Source: Candidatus Phycosocius bacilliformis
GTDB lineage: Bacteria; Pseudomonadota; Alphaproteobacteria; Caulobacterales; Aquidulcibacteraceae
NCBI RefSeq assembly: GCF_003112735.1
Contig: NZ_BFBR01000009.1
Span: 1-64,000 of the forward strand
DNA length: 64,000 bases
Direction of reading: 5' to 3'
Shown here in pieces: positions 51,630 to 60,826 of the stretch (position 1 is the first letter of the stretch; every line of letters begins with the position of its first letter). Position numbers and translations under genes: made by a program. The notes below the pieces were generated by a model that saw only the letters and a program-made list of their open reading frames with translations, ran no database searches and had not been told where the DNA came from.

Positions 51630-52574
51630 CTATTCTGCTGCTACCGGCACAGGAGCAGCCGCGCGCTCTTGTCGTACGGTACGGCTTTGACGGCCATCAA
51701 TGCCGACGGGCACATCACCTGCGACCGTAGCCCGCCGAAGGGTCCGACGCTGCAAACCAAAGTCTGCGATGGCACGATGTTGCGTTGCCCGATTATCCCA
51801 GATCGCAAGATCGCCTGGTTGCCAACGCCAACGAACCGTGTGTTCGGGCTTAGTGGCATGGTCCTGCAGCGTGGTGAATAGGCGCTGGGAATCAGCCTGA
51901 TTGAGGCCGACGAATTGCTTCACAAAATGGCCGAGCAAGAGCGCACGCTCCCCAGTTTCGGGGTGGACGCGGACAACAGGATGCTCAGTCTCATAAATGG
52001 TCGAAGCAAAGACGGATCGATGCGCCGCAACCCGCTCTTTGTCCTTGGCATTCAAGACTTCTGCGTAATCATAATTATTGGAGTGCACAGCCCAAAGATT
52101 GTCTGCAAGAAGCTTCAATGGCTCAGGCAAAGCCTCATACGCGGTAACTGCATTGGCCCATAAGGTGTCACCGCCGGCATCTGGCACCGTCAATGCCCTA
52201 AGCAGCGAAATCTTGGGATAGGCGGCCGTGAACGTAACATCAGTATGCCAACTCGAAGCCGCATAACCTTCCTTTGAGTCGAGATCGAGCAGATAGCGAG
52301 ACCCTTCGGCAACCGGCACAGTTGGGTGGGCGACTGGGTCACCAAAAATCTCAGCCAGGGCTTCGTGGGTTTGATTGTCGAGATGGGACTGGCCCCGGAA
52401 AAAGATCACTTTGTGGCGCAATAGGGCAGCCTTAATTCCTGCAATCACATCCGGGTCGAGATTTTTGGAAAGGGTCACGCCGACAATCTCTGCCCCAATC
52501 TTGCCGGCGACGGGCTTGATGTTCAGCGGCGTGTCACGATCGGGGGCATTGGCATAGGTGCTAATCTGACTCAT
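51630..52574 (-). CDS. TauD/TfdA-family dioxygenase, organosulfur operon
   Basis: This 314-residue Fe(II)/2-oxoglutarate enzyme has the triad in SSWHTDVTF (His110, Asp112) and NRATQHRAI, and the Arg-rich block RRTLRRATVAGDVPV. The sequence is clearly different from the neighbouring TauD-like protein, so they are not recent duplicates. It is the last gene of the leftward receptor-monooxygenase-transporter-dioxygenase operon. Desulfonation of an imported or partially oxidised sulfonate is the most likely role. Confidence 0.93.
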   Translation of the reverse strand: MSQISTYANAPDRDTPLNIKPVAGKIGAEIVGVTLSKNLDPDVIAGIKAALLRHKVIFFRGQSHLDNQTHEALAEIFGDPVAHPTVPVAEGSRYLLDLDSKEGYAASSWHTDVTFTAAYPKISLLRALTVPDAGGDTLWANAVTAYEALPEPLKLLADNLWAVHSNNYDYAEVLNAKDKERVAAHRSVFASTIYETEHPVVRVHPETGERALLLGHFVKQFVGLNQADSQRLFTTLQDHATKPEHTVRWRWQPGDLAIWDNRATQHRAIADFGLQRRTLRRATVAGDVPVGIDGRQSRTVRQERAAAPVPVAAE

Positions 52575-52604
52575 GGTCTGTGGTCCTTCTGTTTGGGGGG
52601 CGTA

Positions 52605-54005
52605 TCATTCGGCAGCGGTGGAGAGCGCATCGCGTTCTGCAAGCTTCTGGCGAATGGTGGTGTGGGCTTCTTCATCGAGATTGAAGCCTTTCAGCATCCA
52701 AGCTGAAACGAGGTGCGCGAGGGCGGGACCAAGCGCAAATATGATATGCAAGGCCTGCAGCGCTTCTGGGCTGTTTTCGCCCTTTGGAGAGAAGCCGAAA
52801 ATGCCGACCAAGGGTAGCGCTATGCCAACTGCGACAGCGCCCGCTAATTTGCTGGACAGGCTAAAGACTGAGAAATGGAGCGCTGTCCGGTCGACGCCAG
52901 AAGCCAGCCGGTTCTTATCGGCAACGTCGGCGACTATCGCTCTGAGCATCAAGTTGCCTGAACCTTGAGCGAGCCCTTGAGCGAAGGTCAGCGCGAGTAG
53001 GAGCGCCAAATTTCCGGGTGCAACCAGCAACAAGCCAAGGTTGATCGCCACTTGAACAAGTTCGCCCAAAATGGCCGTCCGGTGCTTGCCGAAGCGATAG
53101 CCAATCTGAAGCCAAATGGGCCCAGCAAAAACACCAAACACAAATTGAAAGAGGAAGATTGCGCTCGCCCATTGGGGCAGGCCCATATAGGAGATCACAA
53201 AGAAGACGATCAATGAGCTCCGGATGGATTGGGCTAATACGACCGCAAAGTCCGAAGCAAGCACGCGCAGCATGAGAGGGTCTTTGAAGATTAAACCCAT
53301 GCCTTGAACCAGCTCACGGCCCAAGCCTTGGACGCGGCCGCCTAAGGATGCCGCTTCAAAATTGGCGCTTGGCCGCGGCAAAGGCGGCTCTTTAACGGAC
53401 CACAAGGTGAGGAGCGAACATGGGATCAGGGTCACCAAAACCATGGTGCCCATGACTGCAATTTTCAAACGGTCATTGCCGGGATCGATCTGATCTACCC
53501 AAGTCGGGGCAACCAACAAAACGAGCATGGCTGCGACTGAAATGACTTGCTGATAGGTGGCAATGCGGGTGCGCTGATGATACTGCGCCGATAATTCTCC
53601 AGACCAAGCCGAGAACGGGATTTGGATCATGGTCCAGCCTAAGTAGAAAACAAATAAGGCCAGCCCAAGCACCCAAAGCGAAGTGCCCGATGGCGGGAAG
53701 AATAAAGGTATTGTTGCGAGGCCGAATAAGAGGATGCCGGCAGCGATCCAGGGCTTCCGCCGTCCAAACCGTGACCGTGTCGCATCAGAAAGGATGGCTA
53801 TGATCGGATCATTAACCGCATCCCATAGCCTTCCAAGCAACATCAAGAGCCCAATGCTGGCGAGCGATAGGCCTAGGTCCTTTGCGTAAAAGGCTGGAAT
53901 AAAAACAAGAAGCGGCTGGAGAGCGGCAGCCAAAGGCACTGCAATGGCTGAAAATGCAATCAAGCGCAGGGCTGGTAACTTCTGATCTGAATTTGACTTG
54001 CTCAT
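52605..54005 (-). CDS. GPH/MFS_2-type sugar:cation symporter-like transporter
   Basis: This 466-residue protein has 12 predicted membrane helices. GRLWDAVNDPIIAILSDATR is the GPH-family signature near TM2, followed by SRFGRRKPW. Relatives carry glycosides with Na+ or H+, and others carry sulfonated or amphipathic molecules. Its position between an LLM monooxygenase and a TauD enzyme suggests inner-membrane import of the organosulfur substrate. ATG 54005 overlaps the LLM stop (ATGA). Confidence 0.9.
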   Translation of the reverse strand: MSKSNSDQKLPALRLIAFSAIAVPLAAALQPLLVFIPAFYAKDLGLSLASIGLLMLLGRLWDAVNDPIIAILSDATRSRFGRRKPWIAAGILLFGLATIPLFFPPSGTSLWVLGLALFVFYLGWTMIQIPFSAWSGELSAQYHQRTRIATYQQVISVAAMLVLLVAPTWVDQIDPGNDRLKIAVMGTMVLVTLIPCSLLTLWSVKEPPLPRPSANFEAASLGGRVQGLGRELVQGMGLIFKDPLMLRVLASDFAVVLAQSIRSSLIVFFVISYMGLPQWASAIFLFQFVFGVFAGPIWLQIGYRFGKHRTAILGELVQVAINLGLLLVAPGNLALLLALTFAQGLAQGSGNLMLRAIVADVADKNRLASGVDRTALHFSVFSLSSKLAGAVAVGIALPLVGIFGFSPKGENSPEALQALHIIFALGPALAHLVSAWMLKGFNLDEEAHTTIRQKLAERDALSTAAE

Positions 54006-55378
54006 TGGGCAGCCACCTGATCGGTTTGTGGGAAAGACGGAAACGAAGCCGGAGTCCAAGAATGCGGGACTGGCCGTGAAAGACCCAAGTTGCCGCGCAA
54101 GGTTTCAGCTTCATAATGCTCGCGGAACAGCCCCCTGCGCCGCAGTTCCGGCACAACCAAGCGCGTAAAGTCGGTTAAGCCAGCCGGAAGTGTCGGCGGC
54201 ATGATATTGAAACCATCCGCGGCCTCTTGGCTGTGCCAAGCTTCCAGATGATCCGCCACGTCGGCTGGTGTTCCAACCACGACCGCATGGCCACGTGCCG
54301 CACTGATGAAGGCAATCAATTGGCGCACAGTCCAATGCTGCTCTTGCGCCACATCGACAAACAACTGACGACGACTTTTCCAGCCTTCTGTTTCCGGCAA
54401 GTTCGGCAAAGGACCGTCAAGATCAAGTTGGCTGGCATCAATGCCGGAAAAGGCCGCAAGCATACCCAATCCCGCACGCGGATCGACCAAGTCTTGTAAC
54501 CGGGCATATTTATCTTCAGCCTCTGCGCGGGTTTCGGCCACGAAGGGCTGAATGCCGGGCATGATCAAAACATGGTCAGGATTTCTGCCAGCGGCTAGGA
54601 CCTGTTGTTTCAGGCCGCGATAAAAACTCTGGGCGGAGGCAAGACTGGGCTGGGCGGTAAAAACCACTTCGGCACTATGGGCGGCAAGACGCTGGCCGTC
54701 ATCGGAGGAACCGGCTTGAACAATGACGGGGTGACCTTGGACCGGCCTCGAAATTTGCAACGGGCCACGAACCGAAAAATGCTCCCCATCATGGTCGACA
54801 AGTCGCACTTTGCTTCCATCGAATGCCACACCACTATTTTGGTCAAAGCGAAAAGCATCATCGTCCCAACTGTCCCAGAGTTTGCGGACGAGGTCGACAT
54901 ATTCTCCCGCAAGGCGATAGCGGTCCGCATGGCGGCGCTGGGTCTTTAGGCCAAAGTTTGCGGCCTCCCCATCCGAGCCAGAGGTTACAAGGTTCCACCC
55001 TGCCCTGCCGCCCGACAGATGATCGAGTGACGCAAACAAACGTGCTGTTTGATATGGCGGGGTATAGCTTGCCGAAACAGTCGCGATGAGCCCGATCCTC
55101 TTTGTGACCGCCGCCAGCGAAGCAAGTAGCGTTGTGGGCTCAAAGAAATAGACCGGTGGTGCACCCCCCCATTGGCCAGGAGCGCCATGCATCGCGACAT
55201 TGTCGGCAAAAAAGACGGTATCAAATGCCGCAGCTTCAGCAATTTGAGCCAGCTCTTGATAAAAGCCGATGCGTTGACCGGCTTTTGGATCGACATCAGG
55301 CGCACGCCAAGCTGCAGAGTGATGGCCGACGCCAAAGAGGAAGGCACCCAAACGGATTTTGCGCTTATGCTCGGCCAT
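54002..55378 (-). CDS. LLM-class flavin-dependent monooxygenase (NtaA/SnaA/DszA type)
   Basis: This 458-residue enzyme uses FMNH2 and O2. Family blocks are present: IRLGAFLFGVGHHSAAWR at the N-terminus, TVFFADN, FEPTTLLASLAAVTKRIGL, SGGRAGWNLVTS and PVIVQAGSSDDGQ. Relatives oxidise nitrilotriacetate, dibenzothiophene sulfone, or C-S compounds such as alkanesulfonates and dimethylsulfide. No flavin reductase gene is adjacent, so reduced FMN must come from elsewhere. Its ATG overlaps the receptor stop by one base (TAATG) and its stop overlaps the transporter ATG, so all are co-translated. Confidence 0.93.
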   Translation of the reverse strand: MAEHKRKIRLGAFLFGVGHHSAAWRAPDVDPKAGQRIGFYQELAQIAEAAAFDTVFFADNVAMHGAPGQWGGAPPVYFFEPTTLLASLAAVTKRIGLIATVSASYTPPYQTARLFASLDHLSGGRAGWNLVTSGSDGEAANFGLKTQRRHADRYRLAGEYVDLVRKLWDSWDDDAFRFDQNSGVAFDGSKVRLVDHDGEHFSVRGPLQISRPVQGHPVIVQAGSSDDGQRLAAHSAEVVFTAQPSLASAQSFYRGLKQQVLAAGRNPDHVLIMPGIQPFVAETRAEAEDKYARLQDLVDPRAGLGMLAAFSGIDASQLDLDGPLPNLPETEGWKSRRQLFVDVAQEQHWTVRQLIAFISAARGHAVVVGTPADVADHLEAWHSQEAADGFNIMPPTLPAGLTDFTRLVVPELRRRGLFREHYEAETLRGNLGLSRPVPHSWTPASFPSFPQTDQVAAQ

Positions 55379-57852
55379 TACCAACTCCGCACAGTTAAGG
55401 TTAGGCCATACTGGCGAGGGTCCCCCAGGATCGAGATGCCGGGTGCTGCGCCGCTTGGGCTCCCAGATCCCGTGGCATAATCTTCATCCAGCGCATTCTT
55501 GATCCAGCCTTGCAGGGTGTATTTGCCATCCTCCCAACGCACGCCGACACCAGCATTGAGGACGCCATAAGCTTCCTGGATCAGATAGTTCGAAATCGGA
55601 TTCGCCTGACGGGTGCGGCTGCGCCATCTTTCATTGATGTAGGCGAAAACCGCAGTTCCTGGACCAACATCGCGATCATAATCGAGGCTTAATTGACCAC
55701 TCCAAAGCGGCACGTTGGGTAAACGCTTACCAGTGTAATCGACACTCAAAGGGCCACCTGGATAGGTAAACTCAACTGGCGGCGGCGCGTTGCGATAATT
55801 GGTGTAGCGCGCATCATTATAGGCACCACTGAAGGAGGCTCGCAGACTTGGCGTTACATCAAAGCTTCCTTCAAACTCAACGCCCTTCAGACGGATGTCA
55901 CCGACGTTCGCAAGAAAGACACGGGGGGTAACGGCGGTTGGGTCTTGCTGATTGCCTTGAAAGTCCTCAATGTCATTCAGATAAGCATTAAGAGCGAGTT
56001 TGCCGCGACCATCAAGAAAGCTGGTGCGGGTTCCAACTTCATAAGACAGGGACTTTTCGGGCTTGGTAATGACCGGCTGGCCAGGTGTTGCCCCCAGATT
56101 TGCCGCGCCGGATTTCTCGCCATAGCTAACAGACGCATACAGCAATGTATCGTCAGTCAATTTGTAAGATGGATTAACCAGCCAAGACCAACTGTCTCCA
56201 TCAACTTTATCAGCGACGGTAAATATCGGGGCAACGGCTGTGCGCGCTGGGGCAAGCGCCGCAAGTGGTCCAACCAAGTCGACACCGCCGCTGCGCGTTG
56301 CCGTATTCGAGGCTTCGCGGCTTTCCTTGGTATAGCGCAGGCCAGACGTTAGGATAGCCCGGTCACTGATGTTCCACGTTAGCTGCCCGAAGCCTGCAAC
56401 AGAATTCACAAGGGTCTTACCCAGCTGACTCGAAGTTACCCCATCGATTGCGACGCTTGGCACCGCTGCACCTAGAAAAAACTTCGACCCGTCGCGGAAG
56501 AAACTTAGGCGAAGATCACTCGTAATATCATTGCGCAGTGCATAGAGGCCGACTTGATACTCCAACTTTTTGCCTTGTGGCGAAGCTAAACGAAGCTCCT
56601 GACTCCATTGTTCGACATCCACATCGTAGCCAGCACGATAGATTGGGAATGGCGTGGAGTCGCTGTCATTTTTCGGGCGGAACCAGAAGGATCGCCACGC
56701 TGTAATCGATGTCAGCGTATGGTCTCCAACTTCCAACGAAAACTCGTTGGACACGCCTTGAATGCGCTGGCGGATCTCTTCTTGCGTATCAAGATTAGCA
56801 TTGGTTCGCCGATCAAAACTTGGCGTATAGCCGAAGCGGCTGATCAGGCGATTGGTCCAGCTGTTGGGCCTTGGCGCACCATTGGCGAATGTGTTGACGT
56901 CTACAGTTGGTGGATAAAAATTGTTCCACTCTTCGGTTTCATAACGCTCAATAATCAGGCGGTTCTCAAACGACTCCCCGCCTTTGAAAAGAAGTTGGCC
57001 GCGAATGCCGTATCGGTTCACATTCAGATAGCGGTCGCTGGTAGCGGCATTTTGAATCCAGCCATCCGATGTATCCGCATAAAGGGTAAGCCTGCCAGCC
57101 AGTTTATCTTCAATGAGGGGTCCTGAAACATTTGCGCGCACCGTTCGACGTTCGTCATTGCCAAGCGTGACACTGAGGGTTCCTTGCTCTTTGAAGGATG
57201 GCTTTTGAGTTGTGATGATCACCGCGCCAATCGTGGTGTTCTTACCCAAAAGCGTGCCTTGGGGGCCACGGGCGATCTGAACGGACTCTAGATCCACGAA
57301 ATCGAGCCAGCTAAATCCCACGTAGGAGAGGAAAACATTGTCAACGATAAGGCCGACGCCAGACTCTGACCCATCGCTACTGGCGTTGCCGCCTAGCCCG
57401 CGGATAAGGAGCGAAGAGACACGTGGATTTTGCTGGAAGGCTGTGAAGTTGGGTAACTTGGCCGCATAATCGGAAAGACGGTCAAGGCGTTGTACATCCA
57501 AAGTGCGCCCACCGATGGCTGAAACTGCCAGCGGCACATCATCTAGATTTTCAACTCGGCGGCGCGCAGTCACCACGACGGTATCGGGGACGGTCTCGGG
57601 CGTCGCCTCATCAATATTAGGTATGCCATCGCCATCATTGAGAGAGGCATTGGCTTCCCCGACCGCAAGGGAATTGCTCACGCTAGCCGACGGGGCCGTC
57701 CCGATTGCTAGCGCCGCACCTGGACTCATCGATAGGAGGCCGAGAGCAATGGCTCCAAAACGTCCTGACTTTACGAGAAACGAGGTACTGGCCAGGAGAC
57801 CTTTGCGACCGCGTGTTTGGCCATCCGGCTGCCCGTCTTGATCATTTTTCAT
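55378..57852 (-). CDS. TonB-dependent receptor heading the organosulfur operon
   Basis: This 824-residue receptor has a long basic N-terminus, a hydrophobic signal (about residues 32-50, cleavage near ALAIG) and a Ton-box-like DTVVVTARRR. The plug has VQIARGPQGTLLGKNTTIGA, and the C-terminal strand is LTLTVRSW. It is the first gene of the operon with LLM, MFS and TauD genes and is probably regulated by the CysB-like protein encoded upstream. Confidence 0.95.
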   Translation of the reverse strand: MKNDQDGQPDGQTRGRKGLLASTSFLVKSGRFGAIALGLLSMSPGAALAIGTAPSASVSNSLAVGEANASLNDGDGIPNIDEATPETVPDTVVVTARRRVENLDDVPLAVSAIGGRTLDVQRLDRLSDYAAKLPNFTAFQQNPRVSSLLIRGLGGNASSDGSESGVGLIVDNVFLSYVGFSWLDFVDLESVQIARGPQGTLLGKNTTIGAVIITTQKPSFKEQGTLSVTLGNDERRTVRANVSGPLIEDKLAGRLTLYADTSDGWIQNAATSDRYLNVNRYGIRGQLLFKGGESFENRLIIERYETEEWNNFYPPTVDVNTFANGAPRPNSWTNRLISRFGYTPSFDRRTNANLDTQEEIRQRIQGVSNEFSLEVGDHTLTSITAWRSFWFRPKNDSDSTPFPIYRAGYDVDVEQWSQELRLASPQGKKLEYQVGLYALRNDITSDLRLSFFRDGSKFFLGAAVPSVAIDGVTSSQLGKTLVNSVAGFGQLTWNISDRAILTSGLRYTKESREASNTATRSGGVDLVGPLAALAPARTAVAPIFTVADKVDGDSWSWLVNPSYKLTDDTLLYASVSYGEKSGAANLGATPGQPVITKPEKSLSYEVGTRTSFLDGRGKLALNAYLNDIEDFQGNQQDPTAVTPRVFLANVGDIRLKGVEFEGSFDVTPSLRASFSGAYNDARYTNYRNAPPPVEFTYPGGPLSVDYTGKRLPNVPLWSGQLSLDYDRDVGPGTAVFAYINERWRSRTRQANPISNYLIQEAYGVLNAGVGVRWEDGKYTLQGWIKNALDEDYATGSGSPSGAAPGISILGDPRQYGLTLTVRSW

Positions 57853-58164
57853 CGTTACCGCTCACTTTTTGATTTCAACGCACTGTATGAGCAGCAGGCT
57901 AGATCATTGAAATTTTTTGCTAAAATGATTTATCGATCTTTCGTATTCACAAAATGAGAATTAAGTCCTTCTGCAAAGGCAAGAGAGGCAGACTGCTGAA
58001 AGCAAGGCAATTTCTGGCTAAATCTCTGGGTGGGGGAGCTTTACGCAAGCATGTGTGTGTGCATTGCGCAGGAGTCCTGGCGTTGAGATTGAGTATCCCT
58101 ATTGCAGCAGACAGACTGCTTGGGTGAGCTTGCAACGATTACGTCGCGAGATGGAACAGGTCTG
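57853..58164. other. receptor promoter region with inverted repeat
   Basis: This 312-base gap precedes the TonB-receptor operon and follows the LysR-type gene on the same strand. It holds ATCATT (57903-57908) and AATGAT (57924-57929) as an inverted repeat 15 bases apart, in a very AT-rich stretch about 50 bases before the receptor start; this could be a LysR-type binding site. No gene is seen. Confidence 0.4.
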
Positions 58165-59082
58165 CTAATCAAGATGCTGCTTGATTTCTTCTTCGCTTAA
58201 ATGGGGGGCGACCAAGGTGATGAAGCGATAAGCATAGGCCCGCAATTTGCTGCCGCGGGCTAAAGCAATCCGGGCAGACTGCCTCGGAAACAAGTGCGGC
58301 CGATGACTGAGCCTTTGCCACCCGGTTCCAATTTCTGGCACCGTAAAATCTGCGACAATCCCAAGCCCAAGACCGCGGGCTACGTAATCAAAGATAATCT
58401 CACTATCCATGGCAGAAAGAATGATTTTTGGCGTGACCCCGCTTCGCTCAAAGGCTTGGTCCAAGCTCTCCCGACCGGAAATACCCTTTCGATAGGTGAT
58501 GAGTGCATAACCTTCCAGATCCTTAAGGCTACGAACCGGCACATTGGCTAAGGGATGTCCCACTGGGGCAATGATACTGTGCTGCCATCCATAAGCTTCA
58601 GGCGCATAAAGGTCTGGATGATTGGCAATTGACGCACTTGCGATGCCAATATCGGCTTCCCCGGTCGCCACCCAATGGGCCACATCTTGCGGCATGCCCT
58701 GACGTAGCTCAAAAGAGACTTCTGGAAACTGCCGGACAAAGCGTTCGACGGCGTCAGGCAAGGCATAACGTGCCTGATTATGGGTAGTCGCTACGATCAG
58801 TCGACCGCCATCTTTTGCGGCATGCTCGGCTGCTACACGACGCAGATTCTCCGCTTCTATCAGAATTGCTTTCGCATGTTGCAGAACACCATTGCCGGCA
58901 TCAGTAAGACCGGTAAATCGCTTGCCGTGCCGCGCGAAAATATCAATACCCAATTCGATCTCTAACTCGCGTATTTGTCGCGATACCCCGGATTGCGAGG
59001 TGTGCAAATGATCCGCAGCCTCGCGCAGATTAAGGCCATGTGCCTCGATCGCTCTGAGATAACGCAATTGTTGCAGGTTCAT
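58165..59082 (-). CDS. CysB/Cbl-like LysR-family regulator
   Basis: This 305-residue regulator has the CysB-type N-terminus MNLQQLRYLRAIEAHGLNLR with TSQSGVSRQIRELEIELG in the HTH. The effector-domain block ATTHNQARYALPDAVERF matches the sulfate/thiosulfate-binding region of CysB/Cbl. It likely activates sulfur-scavenging genes when cysteine is scarce. The start at 59082 aligns exactly with CysB; the longer frame adds 24 unrelated residues. It lies immediately upstream of the receptor-LLM-MFS-TauD operon on the same strand. Confidence 0.9.
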   Translation of the reverse strand: MNLQQLRYLRAIEAHGLNLREAADHLHTSQSGVSRQIRELEIELGIDIFARHGKRFTGLTDAGNGVLQHAKAILIEAENLRRVAAEHAAKDGGRLIVATTHNQARYALPDAVERFVRQFPEVSFELRQGMPQDVAHWVATGEADIGIASASIANHPDLYAPEAYGWQHSIIAPVGHPLANVPVRSLKDLEGYALITYRKGISGRESLDQAFERSGVTPKIILSAMDSEIIFDYVARGLGLGIVADFTVPEIGTGWQRLSHRPHLFPRQSARIALARGSKLRAYAYRFITLVAPHLSEEEIKQHLD

Positions 59083-59212
59083 GATTAGGGTTTCCCCGCG
59101 AATTAAGGACGGATCAGCGCCGCTTGATTGTGACGGGGGAAGCCACAGCGGCACAAGCGCAAGAACCCGAAGCCAGTCTGAACACTTGGTGAAGATTTTC
59201 TAGGATACGACC

Positions 59213-59465
59213 TCAAGCCAGCGTCAAAGCTTGTACCAACAGGCCCAGCACGGCGCTTGCGCCCAAAAGTGGCAGAACACCTAACTTTGCACGGAACAAA
59301 AGAATACAAGCCATGAGGGTGAGGATGAAGGCTGCCGGTTGGAAGCCAAATCGATCAGGGTTGGGGAAGTTCAGGTTTCTGATTTTTGTTGTTTCGATGT
59401 CCCGAAGCAGAAAATGAAGCGAGAACCAAATGGCCAAATTCGCGATGAAGGAAGGATGTACGTCC
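59213..59465 (-). pseudogene. C-terminal remnant of a chromate-transporter-like gene
   Basis: About 84 codons read VHPSFIANLAIWFSLHFLLR and, further on, QPAAFILTLMACILLFRAK and GASAVLGLLVQAL. This resembles the last helices of ChrA chromate transporters. No N-terminal half is found in the neighbourhood and there is no proper start codon context. The assignment is by pattern only; chromate transporters often sit near sulfur genes because chromate mimics sulfate. Confidence 0.5.
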
Positions 59466-59749
59466 GAAAGCCTTGATTCGTTTGGGTCTCGGTCGTCAAC
59501 CGAGATAAAAGGGAACGGTAAGTTAGGTATTCTGAGCCTCCATGCCGGTTTAGCAAATGGGCTCTATGGAACGGCGAAGGTGTGATGACGCACCTTCCCT
59601 GGCGCGGCGGCAAGCGATAACGGTGGGCGCACGCGGACAGTCAAGCAATGTTTTTGGTTGTCGCCAATGATATCGGACACAAATCAAGTCGGCCAATACA
59701 CAACAATCTCGTCAACATCTCTTTGAGAAACGTCCAAGGCAGGGTTCCA

Positions 59750-60814
59750 TTATGGTTTTGTCGGCGCTTTTCCCCGAGCCTCGTCACGCTCTTGGTTGTC
59801 TTTAAGCAATAATAGGCGCGCAGCCTCTCGGAGTTTTGTTGGATCAATAGATTTAAGGTCCGTTGTAGCCTCAAGCTTTAGCTGTCGGCGTAATGCGTTC
59901 AGCACTTGCTTGTTCGCAAAACTGTGTGGTGTCGCGCGATCGTCTCCTTGGTCAGTCGAAAAAGTATCGAGAAGTCCAGACAGGGTCTTATCGGCTAGAG
60001 CGAGCTCCGTTAACTTTGCGCGATATTCCAACTCTGGTCCTTCGAGGCCGGGATATCGCTCATAATCTGCATAATGGCGCGTTTCATGAGTGAGAAAACT
60101 GATCCGGAAATCTTCGCTTTCAAGATCATAAACTTCCGCTATGGCGTAGAGGCCCTGCTCGGTCGCAAACCCCGCTGTTCCAGGCCCCCCACAATTAAAG
60201 TATCGCGACCAACCATGACTAATCATATTTTTCAAGAGAAAGACTTTGACGTCGTAACTCGTCCCATCTGGAAGGTTGACTTTGTAGGGTGTTTCATCTT
60301 CGCGAAGATACAAGAGGAGATCATAAAGTGCAGCCGTTTTGCCCTGAGTATTATAGATATTACGGGCATTTAGTTGGTTCGACACTTCCTCGAGTATGGC
60401 ATCTCGATCTTTGATCTGAGGCCGCCTAATCGCCCGACGAAGTTGATCAAATAGCCATTTTTCCGACATTTCCCGCTTCGCGGGATCAATCGCTTGCTGC
60501 CAATAAGACCGATAGATCCGGACAATCTGGTCGGCGAAGTCGTCGCCACTGAAAGCGGGCTGAGGTATTGAATGTTTGCCCTCTAAGCGAGAAAGACCGC
60601 AGCGCGTACGTCGTTGATCCCACTTCGACATCGGAAGTGAGCTCTCAACCAGGCCCCTTAGGATAAGAGCAGCCTTCGGGCCCTCGGCCTGTAACACAGC
60701 AACTTGTGCGTCCCTCAATTTCCCGTCTTGGGCAAACGATGGGCTAACCGGCACCAAGCACGTAAAACTAACTGCGAGAATGGCGGCATAGAGGTTTTTC
60801 TGTTCCATCCTCAC
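59750..60814 (-). CDS. secreted putative metallopeptidase-like protein
   Basis: This 354-residue protein has a signal peptide (cleavage near SFAQD). Around residue 243, HETRHYADYERYPGLEGPE fits HExxH, with a downstream acidic cluster ELEYRAKL that could supply the third zinc ligand. Only four cysteines are present. The rest is helical and not recognised. It may be a zinc peptidase or a family that keeps the motif for another purpose. It lies 12 bases after an AraC-type gene on the same strand. Confidence 0.6.
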   Translation of the reverse strand: MRMEQKNLYAAILAVSFTCLVPVSPSFAQDGKLRDAQVAVLQAEGPKAALILRGLVESSLPMSKWDQRRTRCGLSRLEGKHSIPQPAFSGDDFADQIVRIYRSYWQQAIDPAKREMSEKWLFDQLRRAIRRPQIKDRDAILEEVSNQLNARNIYNTQGKTAALYDLLLYLREDETPYKVNLPDGTSYDVKVFLLKNMISHGWSRYFNCGGPGTAGFATEQGLYAIAEVYDLESEDFRISFLTHETRHYADYERYPGLEGPELEYRAKLTELALADKTLSGLLDTFSTDQGDDRATPHSFANKQVLNALRRQLKLEATTDLKSIDPTKLREAARLLLLKDNQERDEARGKAPTKP

Positions 60815-60826
60815 ATAGTGGCATCT

